A DNA stretch of 8,794 nucleotides, from positions 1 to 8,794 of the forward strand of contig QJVU01000313.1 of assembly GCA_003235605.1 (NCBI GenBank), read 5' to 3'. The stretch's first letter is position 1. Every line of letters begins with the position of its first letter. The position numbers and the translations under genes were made by a program. Below the pieces are notes generated by a model. The model did no database searches. It was not told the DNA's origin and worked only from the letters and a program-made list of their open reading frames with translations. This document shows, piece after piece, positions 1-6,298 of this stretch. This DNA comes from Planctomycetota bacterium (lineage in GTDB: Bacteria; Planctomycetota; UBA1135; UBA2386).

Positions 1-797
1 AGTGCGCTGGGTATGGGCACCTTGTAGTCCGTCAGCTTGATCTTGCTCTCGCCTTCGATCAACAGTCTGCGGGAGCCGTCCAGGCTCAACTTCACCTCCA
101 TCTGCTCGGAGCGTGTCTCGCCTCGGATGGTCATCTCACCCGTTGCGGTTCCCTCCACCACCATTGCCTTCTCGTCGACCTTCTTGGGCGCGAAGTCCTG
201 GATCCTGAAGGTGATCTTGCTGTGCTCTTTCGTGCTCAAGTGCTGGAACATCTCCTGGTCCCGACCGTCGTGTCCGGTCCTGAGGGTGGCGGCATCCACT
301 TCGCCCCACGCCTCGCAACCGACATCCGGATGCGCGAGGCAGGCCGTGACGCGACCGTTCACGTGCGACGTGACCCCCGAGAAAGTGTGGAGTGTGCTCT
401 TGCCGTCGAAGCCCACGCGGGACAGAGACGGGATTATCTCGAATCGCTGCAGCTTGTCGAACTGGAAACCGTGGTCGGGCAGCTTGAACGCCAGGAAGCC
501 GCGGCTGCCGGCAGGCTCGGCGGCTGGTGTTGCGGCCACAGTCCCGTTGTCTTGTCCGTGGCCCGTGGCAGGGAACCCGTTCTGGACGGCCGCCGTAAGG
601 GTCTCGAGGTCCTTGCGCACCTGCGCCAGATCCTCCTGCAGCACCTGCATCTCGGAAGGGCTCCGATCGCCGTCCGTGGCTGCGTCCTGAACGACGACGT
701 GGATGCGCTCTTGCACCAGGAGCCACGCGGCCACGCCGCCCGCAGTCCAGAAAAACAACGCCAGAACGCCTGTGGCTTTCAGCACTTTTGACATCAT
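1..797 (-). CDS. Membrane-anchored YceI-like domain protein, C-terminus cut by the window edge
   Basis: The frame is open from ATG at 797 to the left edge (265 codons) and has no stop in the window. Residues 5-28 form one hydrophobic segment (LKATGVLALFFW...AAWLLV), probably an uncleaved N-terminal anchor with the rest outside the membrane. Residues 49-73 (EMQVLQEDLAQVRKDLETL) look like a short coiled coil, followed by an Ala/Gly/Pro-rich linker. From about residue 105 the sequence follows the YceI pattern: a short strand-rich start, FSGVTSHVNGRV, a run ending in RTGHDGRDQEMFQHL, then KITFRIQDF and later GEMTIRGETR. YceI proteins are lipocalin-like periplasmic barrels that bind isoprenoid-type lipids; ligand and role here are inferred. 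Two cysteines (TACLAHPDVGC) may form a disulfide. The domain is nearly complete when the window ends. A second ATG follows directly at 794. No Shine-Dalgarno sequence is visible; see the promoter entry at 809-824. Confidence 0.85.
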   Translation of the reverse strand, partial: MMSKVLKATGVLALFFWTAGGVAAWLLVQERIHVVVQDAATDGDRSPSEMQVLQEDLAQVRKDLETLTAAVQNGFPATGHGQDNGTVAATPAAEPAGSRGFLAFKLPDHGFQFDKLQRFEIIPSLSRVGFDGKSTLHTFSGVTSHVNGRVTACLAHPDVGCEAWGEVDAATLRTGHDGRDQEMFQHLSTKEHSKITFRIQDFAPKKVDEKAMVVEGTATGEMTIRGETRSEQMEVKLSLDGSRRLLIEGESKIKLTDYKVPIPSA

Positions 798-808
798 GAC
801 CGGTTGGA

Positions 809-824
809 AGCAAAGCGCAGGCCA
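809..824 (-). promoter_or_regulatory. Sigma-54-like -24/-12 promoter element for the YceI-like gene
   Basis: Read on the minus strand, the bases are TGGCCTG-CGCT-TTGCT. Against the sigma-54 consensus TGGCACG-N4-TTGCW this has the invariant GG and GC ten bases apart and 10 of 12 positions matching. The expected transcription start would be at about 798, one base before the ATG at 797, so the mRNA would be nearly leaderless. The element closely resembles the one at 1103-1118 on the other strand, including TTC after the -12 box and TCATG seven bases further on. It is a sequence match only. Confidence 0.45.
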
Positions 825-1102
825 AGATCCGACATGGCCCCGACAGATGCCCACATGCCCGCGAAGACGGCGTTTTGGCGGCATGGACACGCCTTGGTGC
901 AGCAGGCCAGCTGCCAATTCTACGGGCACGTGTTTGCAATCCTTACAACGCGCGTGGAAGAACCGGCCGTCCTCCACCTGGAACGAAACTCGGGCGAGCC
1001 ATCCTGGGGAGGATTCTGAGAGAAGCTCTCGACGGCCTGCGGTGCTTGCCTGCGGTGGTTGCGGGGCACTTGACGAAGGCCTGACGGGTGCTGCCCGAGA
1101 TC
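825..1102. other. Divergent intergenic control region without a credible gene
   Basis: This stretch lies between the two outward-facing sigma-54-like elements. The short open frames in it (for example TTG 804 to 1019) have no recognisable domain, no good ribosome site and arginine/proline-rich shadow-like composition. Visible structure includes a broken dyad at 894-917 (TTGG-TG-CAGC-AGGCCA-GCTG-CCAA), a GCACGTGT box at 926-933 and a small GAGAG-AAG-CTCTC hairpin at 1018-1030. The dyad is a possible activator site by position only. No terminator was seen. Confidence 0.4.
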
Positions 1103-1118
1103 TGGCATGGCGTGTGCT
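1103..1118 (+). promoter_or_regulatory. Sigma-54-like -24/-12 promoter element for the FAD oxidoreductase operon
   Basis: The bases are TGGCATG-GCGT-GTGCT. The GG and GC are ten bases apart and 10 of 12 consensus positions match; the first T of the -12 box is G. The expected start of transcription is about 1129, one base before ATG 1130. From TGGC to ATG it aligns without gaps to the minus-strand element at 809-824, with 20 of 30 bases identical. An NtrC-type activator with an intact sigma-54 contact motif is encoded downstream in the same unit, which makes the match more believable. No experimental support is available. Confidence 0.4.
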
Positions 1119-1129
1119 TCATGACGATC

Positions 1130-2359
1130 ATGTCCATCAGCGCGACACGGCACGACGTGGTGGTTGTGGGTGGGGGCCCGGCGGGCGCGAGCCTCGCCAT
1201 GCGCCTTGGCCGGGAAGGGCTCGACGTTGCCCTGCTAGACCGTTCCCGGTTCCCCAGGCGCAAGCCTTGCGGTGAGTTCATGAGCCCGGCATGTTTCCCC
1301 ATCCTCGAGGGTTTGGGCCTTGGGAAGGCTGTCCTGGCACACGGTGCCCGACCGGTCCGTGGCATGGAGGTGTTCGGATTCGAACAAGCGGCAGTGGGGG
1401 ACTACCGCACCTTTGGGGCAGACGACGGCCTCTTGGCCCTGGAGCACGGATACGGGCTGCGGCGTGAGCTGTTCGACGACCTCCTCTTTCGGGCGGCGGC
1501 AGCCACCCCCGGTGTCACGGTGCACGAGGGCTGGAGGGTGACTGGCCTGCTCCGGTCCGCAGACGGCGCTGTCTCGGGCGTTCGTGTTCAGGATTCCCAC
1601 GGGCTGCCGCGCGAGGTCCTGGGTGATTTCACGATCGGGGCCGATGGCGTGCGGTCCCGCGTCGCAAGCGAGCTGAAGGTCCAGCGAGACGTTCCCTGGC
1701 TCCGCAAGTTCGCCCTGGTCACCCGCTACAAGGGTACGCCGCTGAAGCCCCGGGCCGAGGTCCACCTGTTCCCGATGGGCTATTTCGCGGCCTGCCCGGT
1801 CGACGACGGGCAGCTTTCCGTGAACCTGGTCATCGATTTCGAGACCGTGCCGAAGGGGCGCGCGCGCCTGGAGGAGCTGTTCCAGGAGAAGCTGGCCCTG
1901 GCGCCGCGGCTGCAGGCCAGCCTCGCCGGAGCCGAACGGGTCGAACCGTTGCGGGGGGTCGGCCCGTTGGCCCGCCGAACCACCGAGCAGATCTTCGATG
2001 GCGCGGCGCTGGTAGGGGATGCCCGGGGCTACGTTGATCCGATTACCGGCGAGGGCATATACTTCGCGTTGCGCAGCGCCGAGATCCTGGCCGAGACCTT
2101 GATCCCGGTCCTGCGCGACAGGCGCTCCGGGCGTGGGGTGCTGCTTCCTTACAAGATACGAACTAATGCGGAGCTCAATCCGCGCATGCGAATGGGCAAA
2201 CTGCTGCAGCGCGGGCTGAAACACCCGTGGATCGTCAGGGCCGTACTCGCCGTGCTGCAGGCTCGTCCCCGTGCCATGGATGCCTTGGTTGCCGTGACCG
2301 GAGACTACGTGCCGCCGACGACGTTGCTGCGGCCGGGACTGTGGTTTCGCGCCTGCTGA
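1130..2359 (+). CDS. FAD-dependent oxidoreductase, geranylgeranyl reductase family
   Basis: A protein of 409 residues (with start 1130) shows the full set of motifs of the geranylgeranyl reductase/PHBH-like flavoproteins. GGGPAG at 14-19 is the FAD Rossmann loop, and the strand after it ends in LLD (D37) for the ribose. KPCGEFMSP follows at 45-53, ADGVRSR is near 171-177, and the second FAD motif VGDARGYVDPITGEGI lies at about 295-310. No membrane segment was seen. Family members reduce isoprenoid double bonds or oxidise aromatic or lipid products; the substrate cannot be told. Similar enzymes occur in alkylresorcinol clusters, but no polyketide synthase is in this window. The start is uncertain. 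ATG 1130 aligns with the start of the divergent gene in the shared promoter pattern. ATG 1121 is in frame. GTG 1088 has a GAAGG eight bases upstream but would add a poorly family-like extension. The next gene begins 35 bases downstream, so co-transcription with the kinase is likely. Confidence 0.88.
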   Translation: MSISATRHDVVVVGGGPAGASLAMRLGREGLDVALLDRSRFPRRKPCGEFMSPACFPILEGLGLGKAVLAHGARPVRGMEVFGFEQAAVGDYRTFGADDGLLALEHGYGLRRELFDDLLFRAAAATPGVTVHEGWRVTGLLRSADGAVSGVRVQDSHGLPREVLGDFTIGADGVRSRVASELKVQRDVPWLRKFALVTRYKGTPLKPRAEVHLFPMGYFAACPVDDGQLSVNLVIDFETVPKGRARLEELFQEKLALAPRLQASLAGAERVEPLRGVGPLARRTTEQIFDGAALVGDARGYVDPITGEGIYFALRSAEILAETLIPVLRDRRSGRGVLLPYKIRTNAELNPRMRMGKLLQRGLKHPWIVRAVLAVLQARPRAMDALVAVTGDYVPPTTLLRPGLWFRAC

Positions 2360-2394
2360 GGCGTGACCGTTCTGGCCGCCGATCATAGGTATGC

Positions 2395-3876
2395 ATGCTC
2401 ATGAAAGAGGTCTCTTCGGCGGAACCGCCGACTCACGCGTTTTCCATTGGGCGAAAGGTTACCCTTGCCTTCTTGGCGATTGCCGTCGCCCTGGTCACAC
2501 TTGGCGTCGTTGCGATCTACAACCTGCGGGCGGTCCAGTTGGCTGCGGATCGCCTGACCGAGGAGACTCGCGAAGCGCAGGTCATCCAGGAACTGGTCGT
2601 GCATCTCCAGGACTCCGGCCGCGATGCCGCGAAGGCCGTGGCGCAGACAAAGGCTGCCATCGCGGCGCTGTCGGATCTCGGGGAGGAGGAGGATCCATCG
2701 GACTTCAAGCACACCCGCGCCGAGCAACACCTTTACGTCGCCGTCAGTGGTCATCTGGACAACGCCGAGGCGGCGATAAGACGTGGCACGCCCGCGGAAG
2801 CAGACACGCACCTCGACAGGATCCTGGGAATCGCCCTGACGCTCTACGCCGAGACCAAGAGGGAGTTCAACCGCTCACACCGGGACCTCGAGAGACGGTC
2901 CGGCTACGTACTCAGAGCGCTCGTGGTGACGTCGTTGCTGGTCGCTGTCATCCTGATGCTCAGCTATGTTTTCGTCGCCCGTCAGATCGTACGTCCGCTG
3001 AAGGAGATGCGCCGAGGTGCTACCTTGCTCGGCGGAGGTTACCTGGGGCATCGGATCCACGTCCATTCCAAGGACGAGCTTGGCGATCTGGCCGCCGAGT
3101 TCAACCGCATGGCGCAGCGGCTTGCCAGCCACCACGCTGAGCTCGAGCTGCAAGTGCGAGAGCGTACCCGGCAGTTCGTCCGCGCTGCGAAGCTTGCCGA
3201 GATGGGGGAACTCGCTGCCGGTGTGGCCCACGAAATCAACAACCCTCTGGCCTCGATAGCCTCCTGCGCAGAGGTGCTGGAGCGACGTCTCGCAGATCAG
3301 GAGCTGGACCAGGACGAAGCGCGTGAGTACCTGACAATCATTGCCAAGGAGGCGTACCGGATGCAGGACACGACCTCCCGACTACTGCTGTTTGCTCGTC
3401 AGGAACCCGGCACGCTCGAAGACACTGATGTCGAACAGCTCCTCGGCGAACTGATTCGGATCGAGAGCCCAGCGGCCAAGAAGCGAGGCCTGCTCCTGGA
3501 CGTAGAGATCGAGAGACCGCTGCCTCGCATCCTCGCGAACCCGGGCGAACTCAAGCAGGTCCTGATCAATCTGCTCAAGAATGCCTACGACGCCAGCACT
3601 GAAGGGGACACGGTCCACGTACGCGCGCAGCGCGGCAGCGATGGCCTGACGATCCAGGTGGTGGACCATGGCCAGGGTGTCAAGCCGGAGAACCTGGATC
3701 GGATCTTCGATCCTTTCTACACCACCAAGTCTCCTGGCAAGGGTACAGGCCTTGGGCTGGCCCTGGCCTACCGAATCATCGAGGGACATGGTGGTCTGAT
3801 CTCCGTCCAGGGCACTAGGGACGGCGGGGCCTGTTTCACGGTGCACTTGCCGGTGCCACAGGAGTCTGCGCTGTGA
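2395..3876 (+). CDS. Membrane sensor histidine kinase with HAMP domain (NtrB/AtoS/ZraS class)
   Basis: 493 residues. Order of parts: transmembrane helix at 21-44; an external region of about 45-170 that is mostly helical and charged (four-helix-bundle type, no recognised ligand site); second transmembrane helix at about 173-195; HAMP at about 196-250; HisKA with the phosphorylated His at 279 in GVAHEINNPLA; ATP-binding domain with N box NLLKNAYDAS (N396), G1 box DHGQGV (424-429), F box IFDPFYTTK and G2 box GKGTGLGLA (448-456). All residues needed for activity are seen. The protein should autophosphorylate and pass phosphate to the regulator encoded next, whose GTG start overlaps this stop in GTGA. 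The start at 2395 has a weak AGGT four bases upstream; ATG 2401 in frame is an alternative. Signal sensed is unknown. Linkage to the flavoenzyme upstream suggests a membrane or lipid-state signal, which is inference. Confidence 0.93.
   Translation: MLMKEVSSAEPPTHAFSIGRKVTLAFLAIAVALVTLGVVAIYNLRAVQLAADRLTEETREAQVIQELVVHLQDSGRDAAKAVAQTKAAIAALSDLGEEEDPSDFKHTRAEQHLYVAVSGHLDNAEAAIRRGTPAEADTHLDRILGIALTLYAETKREFNRSHRDLERRSGYVLRALVVTSLLVAVILMLSYVFVARQIVRPLKEMRRGATLLGGGYLGHRIHVHSKDELGDLAAEFNRMAQRLASHHAELELQVRERTRQFVRAAKLAEMGELAAGVAHEINNPLASIASCAEVLERRLADQELDQDEAREYLTIIAKEAYRMQDTTSRLLLFARQEPGTLEDTDVEQLLGELIRIESPAAKKRGLLLDVEIERPLPRILANPGELKQVLINLLKNAYDASTEGDTVHVRAQRGSDGLTIQVVDHGQGVKPENLDRIFDPFYTTKSPGKGTGLGLALAYRIIEGHGGLISVQGTRDGGACFTVHLPVPQESAL
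3860..3864 (+). promoter_or_regulatory. Ribosome binding site of the response regulator gene
   Basis: AGGAG lies inside the end of the kinase gene, eight bases before GTG 3873. It supports this GTG as the start and the translational coupling of the two genes. Confidence 0.7.
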
Positions 3877-5240
3877 GGGGCCGCGGACGAATCGTTTTCG
3901 TGGAGGACGACGAGAGCTTCCGTACGGTGATTTCCCGGGAGCTCGTGCGAGACGGCTACAAGGTCCAAGAGGTGGGCGACGGCAAGGCCGTTGCCGCGGC
4001 ACTGAAAGAGCTCAATCCACACATGGTGTTGTTGGACCTGAAGCTACCGGAGCAGAACGGACTGGAGATCCTGAAACGGATCCGTGCCTACGATCCCGAC
4101 ATCCAGGTTGTCATGTTGACAGGTCACGGCGGAGTAGAGGAGGCGGTCGAGGCCATGCGAATGGGGGCCTACGACTTCCTCACCAAGCCGGTGCGTCTTG
4201 ACGTCTTGGAGCAGGTCGTGGCGCGGGCCGTGGAACGCCACGGGCTGCTGCAGGAGAACTGCCGACTCCGCCGCATCGCCGAGAATCAGAACCCGGAGGC
4301 GCAGCTGCTTGGGGAGAGCGCTGCCGTCGGCGCGGTCCGTGAGCTCATCCGTCGAATCGCGCCGGCCGAGGGCAATGTGCTCATCCTGGGCGAGAACGGC
4401 ACGGGCAAGGAGCTGGCTGCTCGCAACCTGCATCTGCGCAGCAAGCGAGCCGCTGGTCCGGTCTTGACGGTGAACTGCGCGGCGATACCGGAGAACCTGG
4501 TGGAGAGCGAGCTGTTCGGCCACGAACGCGGGGCGTTCACGGGAGCGGACCGGCGCCGTGCAGGCGTGTTCGAAGCTGCCGATGGAGGCACGCTTTTCTT
4601 GGACGAGATCGGCGAGCTGCCGCTCGCGATCCAGCCAGCCCTGCTGCGCGCGGTTCAGTCCGGCGAGATCAAGTCCATAGGTAGTGAGCGAACCCGGAAC
4701 GTGGATGTGCGTGTCGTTGCGGCAACCAACCGAGACCTGCTTGAAGAAGTCAGGGCAGGGAGGTTTCGCGAGGACCTCTACTATCGCCTGTCCGCGTTGG
4801 AGATCGACATCCCACCGTTGCGCGAGCGGCGCGAAGACATCGCTCTGCTGGCCCGCTACTTCCTGGCGAACTCCGCCGACAGTGAGAAGCGGAACCTGGT
4901 ACTGGAGGAGGACGCGGTCCAACGCCTAATGGTCCATGACTGGCCTGGCAACGTGCGCGAGCTGGAGAATGCGATGACACGGTTGAGCGTGCTTGCCACC
5001 GACGAGCGCGTCACCGCCGCAACCATAGATCAGTTGGTCCTCAACCGGATCCGTCCGGGACGGGGCGTGACCCTGCCAGATCTCTGTCTGGAGGATCTCG
5101 AGAAGGCTGCCATCCTGGCGGCCCTCACGCGGCTGAACGGCAACAAGAAGGAAGCGGCCAGACAGCTGGGAGTGTCCCTCAAGACCCTCTACAACAAGCT
5201 CAGCAAGTACGGCCTGCGCGAACAGTTCGTGCAGCGCTAG
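3873..5240 (+). CDS. NtrC-family sigma-54-dependent response regulator
   Basis: 455 residues, the usual length of the family. Receiver domain at 6-120: acidic pocket E11/D12/D13, phosphorylated Asp D55 (VLLDLKLPE), T83 and K105 in the normal places. AAA+ domain at about 143-375: Walker A GENGTGKE (173-180), sigma-54 contact motif GAFTGA (220-225) intact, Walker [12 protein letters not shown] (238-248), sensor I VVAATNRD, sensor [13 protein letters not shown] Fis-type helix-turn-helix ([25 protein letters not shown]) closes the protein. It should bind upstream enhancer sites and open sigma-54 promoters when phosphorylated by the kinase encoded just before it (4-base overlap). Walker A has Asn where the family almost always has Ser (GESGTGKE); ATP binding should still be possible because the GK-type lysine (K179) is present. 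Targets are not shown; the two sigma-54-like elements at 809-824 and 1103-1118 are candidates. Confidence 0.95.
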   Translation: MRGRGRIVFVEDDESFRTVISRELVRDGYKVQEVGDGKAVAAALKELNPHMVLLDLKLPEQNGLEILKRIRAYDPDIQVVMLTGHGGVEEAVEAMRMGAYDFLTKPVRLDVLEQVVARAVERHGLLQENCRLRRIAENQNPEAQLLGESAAVGAVRELIRRIAPAEGNVLILGENGTGKELAARNLHLRSKRAAGPVLTVNCAAIPENLVESELFGHERGAFTGADRRRAGVFEAADGGTLFLDEIGELPLAIQPALLRAVQSGEIKSIGSERTRNVDVRVVAATNRDLLEEVRAGRFREDLYYRLSALEIDIPPLRERREDIALLARYFLANSADSEKRNLVLEEDAVQRLMVHDWPGNVRELENAMTRLSVLATDERVTAATIDQLVLNRIRPGRGVTLPDLCLEDLEKAAILAALTRLNGNKKEAARQLGVSLKTLYNKLSKYGLREQFVQR

Positions 5241-5409
5241 CTTTCGCAGTTGTTCCGGGTGGCCCGTCGACGTGATCCACCGTGGCAACCCGACCTTCAC
5301 CTGTGGGGCGGCTGCCAGAGGAGACCGAGGGCCTCGTTCCCTCTTTGGGACGTTTCGGGCCCCGGCAACCTGTCAGGCACCCGCTGCCGGCTCGTTCCCG
5401 TGGGCCGCT

Positions 5410-5423
5410 CCATGCCGGCATGG
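5410..5423. repeat. Perfect 14-base palindrome
   Basis: CCATGCCGGCATGG is its own reverse complement. It shares its last two bases with the left arm of the neighbouring stem at 5422-5446, so the two structures would compete in RNA. It could be a protein-binding site or part of an RNA fold; the sequence does not decide. Confidence 0.7.
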
Positions 5424-5446
5424 CCCCAATGGCAGGGGTTGGGGCC
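5422..5446. repeat. Inverted repeat, 8-base GC-rich stem
   Basis: GGCCCCAA (5422-5429) and TTGGGGCC (5439-5446) are perfect reverse complements around a 9-base loop (TGGCAGGGG). The stem is strong enough to form in RNA. No run of T follows (CCTCCACC), so it is at best an atypical terminator or an attenuating structure behind the response regulator gene. Confidence 0.6.
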
Positions 5447-5476
5447 CCTCCACCAGCTCCGTGAGATTGCCGATAG

Positions 5477-5529
5477 GGCGACTGGGTTCGAACCTGGGCC
5501 GTGGGGATTCGAGTCCCTCCCTTGTCGCC
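5477..5529 (+). other. tRNA-like remnant or tRNA-mimicking hairpin element
   Basis: GGCGAC at 5477-5482 pairs with GTCGCC at 5524-5529. Inside lie two TTCGA loops: GGTTCGAACC at 5485-5494 and GGGGATTCGAGTCCCTC at 5503-5519. The second reads like a tRNA T-arm followed by the 3' acceptor strand, but with an A-C mismatch closing the loop. The closed unit is only 53 bases, too short for a normal tRNA, and no D-arm or anticodon arm fits on either strand. It may be a decayed tRNA end or a chance structure. Confidence 0.25.
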
Positions 5530-5565
5530 GCTCATCCGCTACACTTCGAGTGAGAAAGAACAGTC

Positions 5566-6165
5566 ATGAGCACCCACGTTTTGTCACAACCGACCCTCGT
5601 GCTCAACCGCTCGTGGGTCGCGATCGACACGACCTCGGTGATGGACGCACTGCGGCTCCTCGTCAAGGGCGCGGCGCTTGCAGTACGGACGGATACCTAT
5701 GAGGCTCATGGCTTCGATTCGTGGGCGGATCTGGCTGTTGAGCCGCACGAGCCGCATGTCAGGACAGTCCGGCTCCGCATTCGCGTACCCGAGGTGATCA
5801 CGCTCACACGATACGACGGGGTGCCGTTCCACTCGGTCACGTTTACTCGTCGCAACCTGTTCAAGCGCGATCGGAACACATGCCAGTACTGCGGTGTTCA
5901 GCCGGGCACTCAGGACCTGACGATCGACCACGTAATACCACGCTCTCGCGGCGGGATGAGCACATGGGAGAACTGCGTGTTGGCCTGCGTGGGGTGCAAT
6001 CGCCGCAAGGCAGATCGCACCGTAGGGGAGTCCGGTCTGCACTTGCGCTGTAAGCCCGAAGCTCCACAGTGGCGCCCGATGCTCGGCCTGCCGATCGCCA
6101 AAGTGCGCCAGTCGTGGGAGAAGTTCGTCAGCGACAACTACTGGAACGTGCGCCTCGAACCGTGA
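5566..6165 (+). CDS. HNH endonuclease family protein (McrA-like)
   Basis: 199 residues. The C-terminal part carries a zinc-type HNH fold: CQYC (C106, C109), TIDHVIPRSRGG with the catalytic-type Asp-His pair D121/H122, the Asn in WENCV (N136) and CVGC (C141, C144) followed by NRRKADRT. This gives four cysteines for zinc and the beta-beta-alpha metal site. The first 95 residues (LVLNRSWVAIDTTSVMDALRLLVKGAA...) match the N-terminal part common to stand-alone HNH proteins found in many GC-rich environmental bacteria; its role is not known. No methylase or other restriction partner lies beside it, so restriction is only one possibility; repair or a housekeeping role is also open. The start ATG 5566 gives the typical N-terminus; only a weak purine stretch (GAGAAAGA) precedes it. 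It seems to be transcribed alone. Confidence 0.9.
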   Translation: MSTHVLSQPTLVLNRSWVAIDTTSVMDALRLLVKGAALAVRTDTYEAHGFDSWADLAVEPHEPHVRTVRLRIRVPEVITLTRYDGVPFHSVTFTRRNLFKRDRNTCQYCGVQPGTQDLTIDHVIPRSRGGMSTWENCVLACVGCNRRKADRTVGESGLHLRCKPEAPQWRPMLGLPIAKVRQSWEKFVSDNYWNVRLEP

Positions 6166-6298
6166 TCTTCCGGGCCTCGTTCGGGCCTGCGGTCGATTCC
6201 ATTCATGCTGCCTGCGTTGCTCTGGCTCCCCTCCTCGTGCTGCAGGACAGCTTGGCGCATGGCGTAGCCCGCCGGTGTGGGTAACATGCCGCCCACCA
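6166..6298. other. Short intergenic region between the HNH and PhyH genes
   Basis: About 130 bases with no convincing promoter, terminator or small gene. A CGGGCCT heptamer occurs twice, 11 bases apart (6169-6187). A TAACAT box at 6282-6287 lacks a -35 box at proper spacing. Confidence 0.3.

Larger units (their letters stand above)
5241..5565. other. Structured intergenic region without a gene
   Basis: About 325 bases follow the response regulator stop. No open frame here looks real. The stretch is rich in inverted repeats: GGTGG/CCACC at 5258-5281, a perfect 14-base palindrome at 5410-5423, an 8-base stem at 5422-5446 and a tRNA-like segment at 5477-5529. None of the stems is followed by a T-run, so no classical terminator can be named. 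A TACACT box at 5540-5545 lies 20 bases before the next start and could be a -10 element, but no -35 box at proper spacing was found. Confidence 0.5.

Noticed and set aside
924..938. Third sigma-54-like match GGGCACG-TGT-TTGCA
   Set aside because: Both boxes look good but the gap is one base short; the GG-GC distance is strict for sigma-54, and no gene starts at a proper distance.
136..939. Long minus-strand open frame overlapping the YceI-like gene in another frame
   Set aside because: Arginine/proline/glycine-rich, no domain; the neighbouring frame from 797 encodes a recognisable YceI-like protein.
804..1019. Possible small gene starting at TTG in the divergent intergenic region
   Set aside because: Rare start, no ribosome site, no recognisable motif, and it overlaps the sigma-54-like element.
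1235..2386. 383-codon minus-strand frame opposite the FAD oxidoreductase
   Set aside because: Antisense shadow typical of GC-rich DNA; the plus strand carries all FAD-binding motifs in order.
4044..4922. 292-codon minus-strand frame opposite the response regulator
   Set aside because: Antisense shadow of the AAA+ domain gene; no domain recognised.
5258..5292. Hairpins GGTGG/CCACC and CGGGT/ACCCG after the regulator stop as a terminator
   Set aside because: Short stems, large loops and no following T-run.
5440..5535. Complete tRNA gene on either strand
   Set aside because: No D-arm, anticodon arm or 7-base acceptor stem of proper size could be fitted; only T-arm-like pieces are present.
5250..5702. 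Open frames through the structured intergenic region and into the HNH gene
   Set aside because: Composition and overlap with the HNH gene mark them as spurious; phrases like GFEP and GFESLP arise from the TTCGA loops.
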